Below, piece by piece: positions 1-12,213 of a stretch of DNA of 64,000 bases. Each line of letters starts with the position of its first letter. The first letter of the stretch is position 1. The stretch is from positions 65,920,500 to 65,984,499 of the forward strand of contig CM057827.1 of NCBI GenBank assembly GCA_030068075.1, read 5' to 3'. The stretch is from Paguma larvata (taxonomy: Eukaryota > Chordata > Mammalia > Carnivora > Viverridae). Under the pieces are notes generated by a model, which made no database searches, was not told the origin of the DNA, and saw only the letters and a program-made list of their open reading frames with translations. The position numbers and the translations under genes were made by a program.

Positions 1-84
1 ATGAATGATAACTTTCATGTGTATGAAGTTACTAATAAGCTTACATTTTTTAAGTATATGTGCTGCTCTAAATAATTATCTATA

Positions 85-285
85 TTTCCTCTTTAATCCT
101 TGTAACAACCCTATGAGGTATTTACTATTATTATCATTATCCCCATCTTGCAGGTGATGAAATTGAGGATCAGAGATGTCCATTAATTTGGCTAAAGGCA
201 CACAATCAGTAAGTAGTAGGCCCAAGATTTAAACCCCAGTATTCTGGTTTTATGCTCTTAGCCAACTGTTATATTGGCTTTCTGT
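85..285 (-). repeat. MIR SINE fragment
   Basis: Reads as the reverse complement of a mammalian-wide MIR: ACAACCCTATGAGGTA, a TATTATCATTATCCCCAT run, then AAATTGAGGATCAGAG and a diverged core ending near CCCAGTATTCTGG. MIRs are fossils shared by all placental mammals. The match is from memory of the family and edges are approximate. Confidence 0.75.
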
Positions 286-1153
286 CATGAGAATTTCTGA
301 AAGAATTGCTAAGTCATGTGAAATGCCTTATGGCCTTATTTATTTACAAGTTTACTAAGGAAAAAAATTGACCTTTCCATGTGTTCAAACAAGTGCGTCA
401 TTTTCTCCTTTATCCGCATTCACAGTATCTGTTTCTTTATTCTTTGTAAAACTAAAAAGCTGTAATGTCAACTTTTCCTTTTGTTTTAATATGAGGCCAT
501 CATTCAGTTATATGATTTGCTAGCATGTGTGCTAAAAGATATAAATGATTTTTATCTTTTGCTTTTAATAGTCAGGGAACCAGCTTGTGATGAATTGCTG
601 TGAACTGAGAACTATCTTTTCTGTGAAGTTATAAGTAGCCCATATAGGTCTCTTTTTATTCTTTAGGAGGCCTTATTTAGTTATGCTAACATCATCTCAG
701 CCCAGAGTGTGTTCCCTTTAGAAATCATTGATCATCCGTTTGAGTCAAGCAGCCGACATTCAATCACACGTTAATATTACTTCACTTCTTGTTCAGAGGT
801 CTCAAACATCTATCTCTTTCACTCTCTTTCAAAACCTTAAATGGGACTGACAATTATAACGATGTATCTTGTGATACAAAGCATAAATTGTAAATAAGTC
901 GTGAATAGTAATCACATAAAAGACAGAAGGCTGAGAAAAAAAAACCCAGTCGGATAGTGTACAATAGTTCCTTCTTTTAGTCAGGGAAATAAATGCTTGT
1001 TTGCAATAGAATCTAACTATTATAAGACCCTTTAAGAACAATTCCTGTTGTAAAATGAGAACATTTGTAGTTCCATGTAAATAATGCAGCACTTCCAGCC
1101 TGTGAAAAATAGATAAGCTTCCAAGATTCTTCTTGTGGAAAGATAAGCCTAAT
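286..1153. other. Unassigned AT-rich sequence
   Basis: I see no gene and no repeat family I can name here. There is no long open frame, no splice-framed exon and no promoter signature. It looks like ordinary neutrally evolving intergenic or intronic DNA. Confidence 0.5.
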
Positions 1154-1155
1154 GA

Positions 1156-1187
<32 letters not shown>

Positions 1188-1232
1188 AACCCAAAAACCA
1201 AACCAAACAAAACAAAACAAAACAAAACAAAA
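1154..1232. repeat. (CAAAA)n / (CAAAAA)n low-complexity tract
   Basis: An imperfect A-rich pentanucleotide-hexanucleotide tract of about 80 bases, broken once by CCCAAAAACCAAACC. A long antisense open frame across it encodes only Phe/Leu/Cys-rich sequence and is an artefact of composition. It may be the decayed A-tail of an element I cannot name. Confidence 0.85.
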
Positions 1233-1749
1233 ATGCCTTAGAAAAGTCTACATTGTCTACGTTGGTAGACATATCTTAGCAGGAAAGTACTTAATTTTTA
1301 GTGCTGAACAAATAGGCATGTGCATTTGATTTAATGGCTGTGTTTCTGTATTCACCTGAACTTCACAGGGTCACACCTATACATGGTTAGATGAGAAATT
1401 ATACAGATTTTATTGAATTCTTATGAAAATAAAATGCTCTGAAAAATTACAATAATTTGATTGGATCATCTAAAACTTAAGTTGTATCATTTTAGTCTTA
1501 TCCAAACTCAGAATACATATGAAATCATTCTATGGAAGTTTGACAATTTTGGTTAAAATTTTGTCTTTCTGACACTAGAAATTATATCTAGAAATAATTT
1601 TCTTTATTGTTTATTCTAGAAATCATATTGCTCATTGCTTTTTTAACTAGTGAAGAGCATTATTTAGGAATATAAATCAGGATGCCTTGTGGAGAAAGTG
1701 ATTGAAAAATTGACTTGAGCTAGTTTAAAAATAATAAAATTTATTTTTT
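1233..1749. other. Unassigned AT-rich sequence
   Basis: No gene or recognisable repeat. Open frames are all short, and base composition matches the rest of the unique DNA in the window. Confidence 0.5.
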
Positions 1750-1895
1750 ATCAGGGATGGCATCAGTGTGGATTGATTCAATGGCTCAATCTTCTCATCA
1801 AGGATCCAAGTTCTTTGAGCTTCTCCACTCTGCTGCCTACAACATCAGCTTCACACATAGGTTGGGTTTCTTTACGATTGTGAGGTAGCTGCTAT
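1750..1895 (+). repeat. Possible ancient interspersed repeat
   Basis: The order of short phrases (ATGGCTCAATCTTCTCATCA, CAAGTTCTTTGAGCTTCT, GATTGTGAGGTAGCTGC) resembles an old mammalian repeat whose usual form reads aggctccttccatct, then gcaagatggctgc. I cannot name the class with confidence. Confidence 0.3.
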
Positions 1896-2248
1896 GTTTT
1901 TTGCTCTTATCATGTATGTGTGTACATGACACACACAGAGAAAGAGGCTTTCTCTGTGAATACTTGAATTAAACTGGGATAATTTAGGAAAGAGGAGAAA
2001 AGAAGAAAGGATGCTGGGGGATCAGCAGTGTCCAACACAGGAAAGCAATGTAACATAATGATAAATGTTTTTGGATAGCACATTTTAATAAAGTCTGACT
2101 CCGCTGGATTAATATTACTTTGAGCAATATTCAAAATCATGTTGAAACAAAATTCATGTTTCCTAATTATTACTTCCTTTTTGAAATAAAGTTATGACAA
2201 CTTAACATGGAGACTCTAATTTCTGAATTATACAGCTGCAAACTGGAA
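1896..2248. other. Unassigned sequence
   Basis: Nothing recognisable. A short antisense frame (about 76 codons) crosses it without any domain signature. Confidence 0.45.
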
Positions 2249-2449
2249 TATTTATTTATTTATTTATTTAGACAGTACATAAGCCTGTGTGAAAGCAGGG
2301 GGAGGGGCAAAGGGAGAGGGACAGAGAATCTTAAACAGGCTCCACGCTCAGCACAGAGCCAACTGTGGGCCTTGATCCCATGACCCTGGTATCATGACCT
2401 GAGCTGAAATCAAGAGTCTGATGCTTAACTGAGCCTCCTAGGTATCCCT
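2249..2449 (-). mobile_element. CAN SINE (older, diverged copy)
   Basis: On the minus strand this runs from the tRNA-like head (complement of GAGCCTCCTAGGTATCCC at the right edge) through the GACCTGAGCTGAAATCAAGA complement to a CT-rich tail and a (TTTA)n A-tail at left. Several substitutions and the AAATCAAGA box mark an older carnivore subfamily, not the felid type. Confidence 0.88.
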
Positions 2450-2456
2450 AGAATTC

Positions 2457-2671
2457 TTTTTAAAAATGTTTATTTATTTATTTTGAGAGAGAGAGAGAGT
2501 GCCAGCAGGGTAAGGACAGTGACAGGGGAAGGGAGAGAATCCCAAGCAGGATCCATGCTCAGTTCAGAGTCTGACATGAGGCTTGATCTCACAACCATGA
2601 GATCATTACCTAAGCGAATATCAAGAGGTGGACACTTAGCCAACTGAGCCACCCAGGCACCACCACCACCC
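2457..2671 (-). mobile_element. CAN SINE
   Basis: A second antisense SINE immediately right of the previous one, with a TTTATTTATTTATTTT tail, a (GA)n tract, and head complement CAACTGAGCCACCCAGGCAC. It is followed by a short (CAC)n run. A short open frame across it is the usual SINE shadow and not a gene. Confidence 0.9.
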
Positions 2672-4150
2672 CCTAGAATGTTTAATGTAAACTAATTTTA
2701 TGAATTTGTGAGCTTTTATTGTATTCACCTCTTATGGTAGAGACTGCTGCTTATTCTCTCAAGTTTAAGATGGGCCATGGTGCTTAGAATAAACATTGCT
2801 TAACATTCTCCTTTGCAGCTAGGTATAGTCACTGATGAAGGTCTTTGACTGGGATGCGAGTGCAAGTCATGTATGCAACTTCCAGTTTACACTTTAAAGG
2901 GAAAGTATAATAACATTTGATGGGTGATAAAAACAAGAAAGACGGAACCTAGACACCTGGTCACTTTGAAGAGGAGATTTAATGTATCAGCCTAGATACT
3001 CATGTCTGCCTTGTAAGCCAGTTTTAATTTAGGCTGAACTTACATACTGATACAATAGATAGCCAATGTTAATATACTATCTAGAAATAAGGTGTGATTC
3101 CTTACAACTAGAAACTGGATTATAATCTTCCTGAGTACAATATAAAATGTACTTCTTGTTTTAGAATATTATGAGAAAGTAGTGTTGTATGGAGCTCCCG
3201 ATATTTTTATTTTGATCTTGTAGTTTTTTATGCACACAGCAGATTTAACTGTTTTGAATGAATTTACTCATTTTATGCAATTAACATCCAATCACTTCAC
3301 TTAAAATAATCAAACCGTTTGTGTGTATATATACATATACACAGCATACATCCCCACTGTTTACTGTCTCAAAGCATTTTAACAAGCTATTGTGCTGGCA
3401 GAATTAATTAGATCTGCAAACTGGTATAATAAAAACAATAAAAGCTATAAGAACGCATTAAAATAGAATACCAAAATAATAGAAAGTAAGGTTTCTAAAG
3501 TTGTATTTGACTAGTCAAATGTTCCTTAATAACTGGATGCATGAGAATACATTGTTCATTATAATATTAAAGGAATGTAATGAAATGGAAATTGAGGCAA
3601 TAGAGAATTCAGTATGCACAATTATTTTAAATTTAAAATCTTCCCCATAATGAACATAGCTAAAAACATAGAAGACAAATGATAGAGAAATTAGAAGCAA
3701 TTATCAAAGGAATTCTCAGCAGAAATTTCTGATTCAAATTAAAGCCTATGATTAAAAATCTCCTGCCTCTTTGTCCTTCTCCACTCTTCCCATAATCCAC
3801 CACTACAGCACCTTGTAACTTAATTTCTTTTCCTCAAAGGCACTCATGCTCTGATCCATAACAAACATGAACATATCAAATCTATGCCTTTCTGGTTTCT
3901 GCTTCTATATGAGCTAATACACAATTTTAAAAAAATGAAGATGGGAATACTATTAAACGGTGGTCATGAAAAATGGAATTATTTTTCACCTACATAACTC
4001 CATTAATTTTGTAAGTGAAAAGGAGAAACTTTTCAAATTATTTTTTATTGAGATTTGAAATAGAGCACAGTGTATTTTGGTGGCTGGAGCTGACTTACAA
4101 CTCTTTAGGTATCCTAAACATTAAAAGATTACAGTGCATCATCTTCAGAT
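2672..4150. other. Unassigned AT-rich sequence, about 1.5 kb
   Basis: No gene or named repeat. A brief TG/TA-rich stretch lies near 3320-3350. No open frame above about 60 codons and no pair of splice signals I would defend. Confidence 0.5.
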
Positions 4151-4151
4151 A

Positions 4152-4270
4152 CGATTCATTTATTCATTCAAAACTGAGTTTGAACATCTGCTCAGATGTT
4201 GTTCTAGGTGCTGGAGACAAACAGCAAAAAAAAATATCACTCGTTCTTATTATGTTTATATTCTGGTGAT
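4152..4270 (-). repeat. L2 LINE 3' fragment
   Basis: ATTTATTCATTCAAAACTG, then TTGTTCTAGGTGCTGGAGA and TTATATTCTGGTGAT, is the reverse complement of the L2 3' end, whose usual order is a-vs-t shifted 'gaatgtaagctccatgagg ... tgcctggcacatagtaggtg ... ttgttgaatgaatga'. Diverged; edges approximate. Confidence 0.55.
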
Positions 4271-4618
4271 TAAAATCATAACTACAATCATAACTACATC
4301 ATAACACAATTCAACATAGTTATAATGTTTTATGAATCCTGTTATGATTCTTTGGGAAATAGAAAGTTCCTTAACATGTTGTTTTTTGGACATATGCTTA
4401 AATTTCATACTGCCTATTATACACTGATAGCATTATTTGCTATTTCATCATTTTTGAGAAATCATTGATAGTTATTTTTAAAGTAGTAATTAAAAACCCT
4501 TCATCTAATATACTTGTCTTTCACTGTATGGAATTGCATTTTATAAAAGATCCAAAATGACTATATAAAAAACTAGAGAAAGTTGAAGTGATTTTAAAAG
4601 TTGAAATGATCAGTTCTG
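4271..4618. other. Unassigned AT-rich sequence
   Basis: No gene or recognisable repeat before the L1 insertion that begins with its T-rich end at about 4619. Confidence 0.45.
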
Positions 4619-5044
4619 GTTTTTTGTTTGTTTCTTTCTATTTACACCCAAGTTAGTTACCATACACTGCAATAATGATTTCAGGAGTAGAATCCAGTGA
4701 TTAATCCCCTACATATAACACTCAGAGCTCATCCCAACGAGTGTCTTCCTTGATGCTCCTTGCCCATTTAGCCTACGCCCACTTCCACACACTTTCTACC
4801 AATCTTCATTTTGTTCTCTATTTTTAAGTCTCTTATGTTTTGTGCCCCTCCATGTTTTTATATTATTTTTGCTTCCCTTCCCTCATGCTCATCTATTTTT
4901 TATCTTAAATTCCACATATGAGTGAAGTCATATGATATTTGTCTTTCTCTGACTAATTTCGCTTAGTGTGATACCCTCTAGTTCCATCCACATAGTTGCA
5001 AATGGCAAGATTTCATTCTTTTTGATTGCTGAGTAATACTCCAT

Positions 5045-5101
<57 letters not shown>
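5045..5101. repeat. (TG)n(TA)n microsatellite inside L1
   Basis: Five or six TG units followed by about 23 TA units. It lies at the place in the ORF2 C-terminal coding region where carnivore L1 copies often expand TA repeats. The translated Tyr-Ile runs across it are meaningless. Confidence 0.95.
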
Positions 5102-5104
<3 letters not shown>

Positions 5105-7585
5105 TTTATCCATTCATCTGTCGATGGACATTTGGGCTCTTTCCATACTTTGGCTATCGTCGATAGCACTGCTATTGTCAATAGTGTATGTGCCCCTTCA
5201 AAACAGCACACCTGTATCCCTTTAGATAAATACATATTAGTGCAATTCCTGGGTTGTAGGGTAGTTCTATTTTTAATTTTTTGAGGAAACTCTGTACTGT
5301 TTTCCAGAGCGGCTGCACCACTTTGCATTCCCATGAGCAGTGCGAAAGGTTTCCTCTTTATCCACATCCTCACCAACATCTGTTGTTGCCTGAGTTGTTA
5401 ATTTTAGCCATTCTGACAGGTGTGAGATGGTATCTCATTGTGGGTTTGATTTGTTCCTGATGAGCGATGTTGAGCATGTTTTCATGTGTCTGTTAGCCAT
5501 TTGAACATCTTCTTTGGAAAAGTGTCTATTCATGTCTTTTGTCCATTTCTTCACTGGATTGCTTTTTGGGTGTTGAATTTGATAAGTTATTTATAGATAT
5601 TAGATACTAACCCTTTATCCGATATGTCATTTGCAAGTATCTTCTTCTATTCCATCAGTTGCCTTTTAATTTTGTTGATTGTTTCCTTTGCTGTGCAAAA
5701 AATTTTAATCTTGATGAGATCTCAATAGTTCATTTTGCTTTTGTTTCCTTTGTCTCCAGAGACATGTTGAGTAAGAAGTTGCTGCGACCGAGGTCAAAGA
5801 GGTTTTTGCCTGCTTTGTCTTCTAGGATTTTGATGGCTTACATTTAGGCCTTTCATCCATTTTGAGTTTATTTTTGTGTATGGTGAAGCAAAGTGGTCCA
5901 GGTTCATTCTTCTGCTAGTCACTATCCAATTTTCCCAAACCTGTTTGCTGAAAAGACTGTCTTAATTCCATTGGATATTCTCTTCTGCTTTGTCAAAGAT
6001 TAGCTGGCCATACATTTGTAGGTCTATTTCTGGGTTCTATATTCTGTTCCATTAATCCAAGTGCCTGTTTTTGTGTCAGTACCATACTGTCTTTCTCATT
6101 ACAGCTTTGTAATACATCTTGAAGTTTGGAATTGTGATGCCTCCAGGCTTGGTTTTCTTTTTCAGGATTGCTTTGGCTATTTGGGGTCTTTTCTGGTTCC
6201 ATACCATTTGAGGATTGTTTGTTCTGGCTCTGTGAAGAATGCTGGGTTATTTTGATAGGGATTGCATTGAATATGTAGGTTGCTTTGGGTAGTATTGACA
6301 TTTTAACAATATTTGTTCTTCCAATTCAGAAGCATGAAATAGTTTTCCATTTTTTGTATCCTCTTCAATTTCTTTCATAAGCTTTCTATAGTTTTCGGTG
6401 TATAGATTTTTCACCTCTTTGATCAGGTTTATTCCTAGGTATTTTATGGCTTTTGGTGTAATGTAAATGGCATTGATTCCTTGATTTCTCTTTCTGCTGC
6501 TTCATTATTGGTGTATAGAAATGCAACCAATTTCTGTGCATTGATTTTATATTCTGTGACTTGCTTAATTCATGGATCAGTTCTATCAGTTTTTCGGTGG
6601 AAACTTTTGACTTTTCCACATAGAGTATCATGCCATCTGCAAAGAGTGAATTTTGACTTCCTCATTGCCAGTTTGGATACATTTTATTTATTTGTGTTGT
6701 CTGATTGCTGAGGCTAGGACTTCCAACAGTATGTCAAATAACAGTGGTGACAGTGGACATCCTTGTCATTTTCCTGACCTTAGGGGGAAAGTTCTTAGTT
6801 TTTCCCCATCGAGGATGATATTAGTGGTGGGTCTTTTGTATATGGCTTTTATGATCTTGAGGTATGATCCTTCCATCTCTACTTTATTGAGGGTTTTTAT
6901 CAAGAAAGGATGCTGTATTTTGTCAAACACTTTCTCTGCATCTACGGAGAGGGTCATGTGGTTCTTATTCTTTCTTTTATTAATGTGATGTATCACATTA
7001 ATTGATTTGTGGTTATTGATCCAACCCTGCATCCCAGGAATAAATCCCACTTGATTGTGGTGAATAATTCTTTTAATGTATTGTTGGATACAGTTGGCCA
7101 GTTTCTTGTTGAGGATTTTTGCCCCCATGTACATTAAGGAAATTGGTCTGTAGTTCTCCGTTTTAGTGGGGTCTTTGGTTTTGGAACGAAGGTAATGATG
7201 GCCTTGTAGAATGAGTTTGGAAGCTTTCCTTCAATTTCTATTCTTTGGAACAACTGTTTAAAAAAATAGGTTTTAAATCTTATTTAAATGTTTGGTAGAA
7301 TTCCCGTGGAAGGCCTTCTGGCCCTGGACTCCTGTTTTTGGGAGATTTTTGATTACTAATTCAATTTATTTACTGGTTATGGGTCTGTTCAAATTTTATG
7401 TTTCTTTCTGTTTCATTTTTGGTGGTTTACATGTTTCTAGGAATTTGTTTATTTTTTCCAGATTGCCCAATTTATTGACATAAACTGCTCATAATATTCT
7501 CTTATTATTATTTGTATTCCTGTAGTGTTGGTTGTGATCTCTGCTCTTTCATTCTTGATTTTATTTATTTGGATCCTTTCCTTTT

Positions 7586-8005
7586 TCTTTTCTTTTTTTA
7601 GTGTAGTTTATTGTCAAGTTAACTAACATACAGTGTATACAGTGTGCTCATGACTTCTGGAGTAGATTCCCATGAATCATTAGTTACATACAACACCCAG
7701 TGCTCATCCCAACAAGTGACCTCCTCAATGCCCATCATCCATTTTCCTCTCCTCCTTCCACCCCCCCATCAACATTCAGTTTGTTTTCTGTATTTAAGAG
7801 TCTCTTATAGTTTGCCTCCTTGTTTGAAACTTTGTTTTCCCTTCCCTCCCCCTATAATCTTCTGTTAAGTTTCTCAAATTCCACACATGAGTGAAAACAT
7901 ATGATATCTGTCTTTCTCTGACTGATTTATTTCACTTAGCATAATACCCTCCAGTTCTATTCCACATTGCTGCAAAAGGCAGGATTTCATTCTTTCTTGT
8001 TCTTT
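7586..8005 (-). mobile_element. 5'-truncated L1 nested in the larger L1
   Basis: A second L1 3' end: T-rich start, TTTATTGTCAAGTTAACTAA, ACATACAACACCCAGTGCTC, then ORF2 C-terminal complement up to GGCAGGATTTCATTC. It duplicates sequence already seen at 4640-5010. A 28-base direct repeat with one mismatch flanks it (7558-7585 and 8006-8033, core TTTATTTGGATCCTTTCC versus TTTATTTGGGTCCTTTCC), as expected for target-primed insertion. It therefore landed after the host L1. Confidence 0.88.
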
Positions 8006-9289
8006 ATTTTATTTATTTGGGTCCTTTCCTTTTCCTTTTGGTTCAAACTGGCTAGGGGCTTATCAATTTTGTTAATTCTTTCAAAGAACCAGCACCTGGT
8101 TTCATTGATCTCTTCTACTGTTATTTTTAATTTTTTAACTTTTTAAAAATTTTAACAGCATTGACTACTGCGCTAATCTTTATTATTTCCCATCTTTTGC
8201 TGGTTTGGGGTTTTATTTGTTGTTCTTTTTCCCATAATTTTAAGGTGTAAGGTTAGGTGGTATATCTGAGACCTTTCTTTCTTCTTTAGGAAGGCCTGGT
8301 TTGCTATGTACTTCCCTCTTATGGCCCCCTTTGCTGCCTCCCAGAAGTTTTGGGCTGTGATGTTATCATTTCTATTGGCTTCCATGTACTTTTTAATTTC
8401 CTCTTTAACTTTTTGGTTAACCAATTCATTCTTTGGTAGGATGTTCATTAATCTCCAAGAATTTGTTGTTTTTCTAAAGTTTTTCTTGTGATTGATTTCA
8501 AGTTTCATAGCATTGTGGTCTGAAAATATGCACGATATGATCTCAATCTTTTTGTACTTGTGGAGGGCTGATTTGTGTCCCAGTATATGATCTGTTCTGG
8601 AGAATGTTCCATGTGCATTTGAGAAGAATGTGTATTCTTTGCTCTAGGATGAAATGTTCTGAATTTATCTGTTACGTCCATCCAGTTCAACGTGTCATTC
8701 AAAGCCATTGTTTCCTTGTTGATTTTCTGCTTAGATGATCTGTCCATTGCTGTAAGTAGGGTGTTGAAGTCTCCTACTATTATGGTATTATTATCAATGA
8801 GTTTCTTTATGTTCGTGATTATCCGATTTATATATTTGGGTGTTATCACAGTGGGCGCATAAATGTTTACAATTGCTAGATCTTGGTGGATAGACCCCTT
8901 ATTTATGATATAATGCCCTTCTTCATCTCTTGTTACAGTCTTTATTTTAAAATCTAGATAGTGAGATATAACTACGGCTACTCTGGCTTTCTTTGGCAAC
9001 CTTTAGCATGATGGGTAGTTCTCTATCCCCTTACTTTCAATCTGAAGGTGATTTTAGGTCTGAAATGAGTCTCTTATAAATAACATATAGAAAGATCTTG
9101 TTTTCTTATCCATTCTGTTATCCTCTGTCTTTTGATTGGGGGTTTAGTCCACTGACATTTAGAGTGAGTACTGAAAGATATGAATTTAGTGCTATTGTGT
9201 TGCCTGTGCAGTTGGAGTTTCTGGTGGTGTTTTCTGGTCCTTTCTAGTCTTTGTTGCTTTCGGTCTTTTTTGTTTTGTTTTGTCTTTTC

Positions 9290-10030
9290 TGCCCTCAGAG
9301 AGTCCCTCTTAAAATTTCTTGCAGGGTTGGTTTAGTGGTCACAAACTCCTTTAGTTTTTGGTTTTCTGGGAAACTCTTTATCTCTGCTTCAATTCTGAAT
9401 GACGGCCTTGCCGGATAAATAATTCTTGGCTGCATATGTTTCCAATTCAACACATTGAATATATCCTGCTACTTTTTATGGCCTACCAAGTTTCTGTGGA
9501 TAGGTCTGCTGTGAACCTGATCTGTATTCTCCTGTAGGTTAAGGACTTTTTTCTCTTGCTGCTTTCATAATTCTTTTCCTGTCTGTGTACTTTATGAATT
9601 TGACTATGATATGCCTTGTTGATGGTTGGTTTTGTTGAATCTAATGAGAGTTCTCTGTGCTTCCTGGATTTTGATGTCAGTGTCTTTCCCCATTTAGGAA
9701 GCTTTCTACTATGATTTGCTCACATAAAATTTCTTCCCATTTTCTCTCTCTTCATTTTCTGGGACTCCTATGATTTGGATGTTATTCCTTTTTAATTAAT
9801 CACCGAGTTCTCTAATTGTTATATTGTGATCCTTTGTCTTAGTTTCCCTCTTTTTTTCTGCTTTATTATTCTCCATTATGTTGTCTTCTATATCGCTGTT
9901 TGGCTACTCTGCTTCATCCATTCTTGCCCTAGTGGCATCCATCTGAGATTGCATCTCAGTTATAGCATTTTCAATTTTGTCCTGACTAGATTTTACTTCT
10001 TTTATCTCTGCAGAAAGGGATTCTATGCTT
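9290..10030 (-). pseudogene. L1 ORF1 (RNA-binding protein) remnant
   Basis: ORF1p normally coats L1 RNA as a trimer. The minus strand carries the C-terminal signature LKEFVTTKPTLQEIL (near 9310-9360), the central IQIIGVPEN-like stretch (near 9765-9790) and, further right, a heptad-like coiled-coil region (9830-10020). Stops and frameshifts interrupt it throughout. Placement right of ORF2 fits antisense L1 order. Confidence 0.75.
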
Positions 10031-11745
10031 TATTCTTCTTCTTATTATTATAATAAAAAATATTTTATTATATTTTAAGGAAAGTAAAATTGAAGGAAGA
10101 AAAAGAATTAATAAAATAAAAAGCTAAATTAAAAAATTAAAAACAACACAAAAATCAAATAAAGGAAGCTCAATCCTAGGTGTGTTTTGGTCTGGTTGTT
10201 AAAAGAAGCTTGATAGAATAAGAAAAAACAGAAAGAAAAGAAAAGAAAAAACATAAGTAAATTTTGAAAAATTAAAAAAGTATATACAAGAAAATAGAAT
10301 GAGATGAAATGAAGAAAGTAGAATATAATAAAAAATATTTATAAAACATAAAAAATATAGTAATAAAAATTTAAAAATTTTTATAAAAACAGAAAATAAA
10401 AATGTTTTCTCCTTCTGTATTCAAGAATAAGAAGAGTAAAGAAAAGAAAAAGAAAAAATGAATAGATGGACCAATGAACAGAATGAAATCCGAATGAAAT
10501 TACATCTAGTTTTCCCTAGAAGTCAAACTATGAAGCACTTAATAGTCTGTACACTAAGCAGGCACAGAGGGCTTGGTTGGTGCAGTTGGAAGGGGCTTGG
10601 TGTAATGGCTTCATTCTCTACCAGTTGGCGCTGCTTAACTTACTGGGATGGATAGGTGTGGTTCATGTGTACATGTATGTGCATGCATGGGAGAGGTGAA
10701 AATGATGTCACCCAGCTTCCCAGTCTCTAGCACCAGAATTCTGCGCTCTCACCGACTGGCACTCAAGCACCCCTCCTCTGTCCTTGGCTTTTGTCCAGTC
10801 TCTGCTTCTACACTGTCGGTGTCCAAGCTGTCAGCCTTCCAGGAAGCACCTCCCTCCCAAATTTTATCTCCGATGGTGTTTCCAAACCCCTCATTTCTAA
10901 GGGCCCTGCAGCTTGGACCCACTCTGACCCTCTGAGGGAGGATCTTGCCAAGCAATGGCCAGATGCCAGCTTGCACCCGGGAACATTCATGCAATTGTGC
11001 TGCTGCAGACACTCAGAGCTTGTGGCCGGGTGCCTGCTTGCCCCAGAAAAAGTTTTTGCAATCTTGTAGCAGCAGTTCAGGATTATAGTAAATCACAATA
11101 GGCACATGGCACCAGGTTTCACCAAACTCTAGCATCTTTGTTCTAACATCAGCAAACATGACTGTTCTCTGGGGTCTCCTGGGATCTCTGCCTATGGGGA
11201 GGTCATAAGGCCTCTACCAAATCACCTCCTAGCAGGGGCACTGCTTCTCCCTGTGTGACCCACCGATCCCTCGAACCTCACTCTCCACTCCTGGGGATTC
11301 GCCCTTCCCACCAAATCATTGCCGGGCATTGAATTCCAGAACTTCCAACTCTCTGCTTCCCTGGTAATCTTGATACCTTGAGAGTGAAATGAGGCTTTTT
11401 GCCAGTGTCCCACACATCTGGAGAAGCTGAGTGCTCACTCACACACTCTCCCTTTTCCCCTGGGATAAGTCATGGGCCCAAGAAGAACTTTCTTGGCCCT
11501 AAGCTATACCATCTTAGGGGAAGAGTAATATAGATAAAGCCAAATTGTTCCTCTTACCCACTCCAAGGTATCCAAACTCATACACACACACACACACACA
11601 CACATACACACACACACATTATTTTTGATGTTTTTGTGCCACTGGAGTGCTGGAACTTCTCTAGAAACCTGGACTTCCACAAAGGCTCTCTCATCCATGG
11701 ATGATAACCTAAGTCATTGTTCTCTAGGGGCTCCTGGACCATGGC
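10031..11745 (-). other. L1 5' UTR region (purine-rich block, then CpG-containing block)
   Basis: 10031-10460 is strongly A/G-rich on the plus strand. 10460-11500 is much richer in GC and CpG than the surrounding DNA. Carnivore L1 copies have this order upstream of ORF1, so I read it as the decayed L1 internal promoter region and not a gene promoter. The overlapping open frames at 10.65-11.4 kb follow from higher GC content. The far boundary is uncertain by about 250 bases. Confidence 0.6.
11579..11619. repeat. (CA)n microsatellite
   Basis: About 20 CA units, interrupted once by CATA. Confidence 0.95.
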
Positions 11746-12201
11746 TGACTATAAGATATACTAAAGGTAGTTATTTATTTTCTCTTATAAATGACTACTC
11801 TAATTTCTTGCTTGATTCTGGAATTTTTGGTAGAAACTCTAAAAAAATCCACAGGTAATGACTATTGTGAAACGTTTTCTCTATACCATAAAATTATTTT
11901 TTATTTTGCTCTATTTTTACATCAACTAGGTCCTCAAGAAAACTGTTGAGTATATTGATGGTAGTTGCTATTGATACTGATGTTGATACTGACTTGAGAC
12001 CGAAATACCTTGTGTGTTTTATTAAGATCAGTGTTTATTCTTTATTTTTATATACTTAAAATATTAAGTAATTTTCATTCTATCCTAATTTATTAAAGAC
12101 ATTTTAAAATTAAGACTACCTGTTTGTGTTTATAAAATATATTGTTAGCATTGATTTCCATAACTAACTGTGTAGCTTTTCTTCCCTTATCTCTTCATGT
12201 A
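11746..12201. other. Unassigned AT-rich sequence
   Basis: No gene or named repeat between the L1 5' end and the next SINE. Confidence 0.45.
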
Positions 12202-12213
12202 ATGCATTTCTTT

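Larger units (their letters stand above)
4960..9215 (-). pseudogene. L1 ORF2 (endonuclease-reverse transcriptase) remnant
   Basis: ORF2 normally nicks genomic DNA and copies L1 RNA at the nick. The decayed frame still shows the C-terminal [19 protein letters not shown] segment (4928-5113), an RT finger-palm stretch with [15 protein letters not shown] and [16 protein letters not shown] (6766-7134), and endonuclease pieces NIYAP and IIVGDFNT (8505-8999). The catalytic FADD motif reads FADG on the minus strand near 6630-6645, so the second aspartate is lost. Many frameshifts and stops, plus a nested L1 at 7586-8005, break the frame. Confidence 0.85.
4619..11745 (-). mobile_element. Near full-length LINE-1, antisense
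   Basis: About 7.1 kb including one nested insert. From left to right the plus strand shows the complement of a poly-A tail (TTTTTTGTTTGTTTC), the carnivore L1 3' UTR (TTACCATACACTGC, CCAGTGATTAAT, CTCATCCCAACGAG), all of ORF2, ORF1, a purine-rich stretch and a CpG-containing 5' UTR. Both frames are interrupted many times, so the copy is dead. The right edge is my estimate: 5' UTR-like sequence persists past 11.5 kb and I found no clear target-site duplication. Confidence 0.85.

Noticed and set aside
829..1272. 147-codon antisense frame rich in Phe and Leu
   Set aside because: Produced by the (CAAAA)n tract; low complexity only.
5045..5284. Membrane-like Tyr/Ile repeat protein
   Set aside because: Translation of a (TA)n microsatellite within L1.
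10031..10460. Purine-rich block considered as an independent satellite or A-tail
   Set aside because: Not tandem; it lies where carnivore L1s have a pyrimidine-rich sense-strand stretch between 5' UTR and ORF1.
10461..11500. Possible CpG-island promoter with overlapping frames
   Set aside because: CpG density is modest, and the position immediately upstream of antisense L1 ORF1 explains it as an L1 5' UTR.
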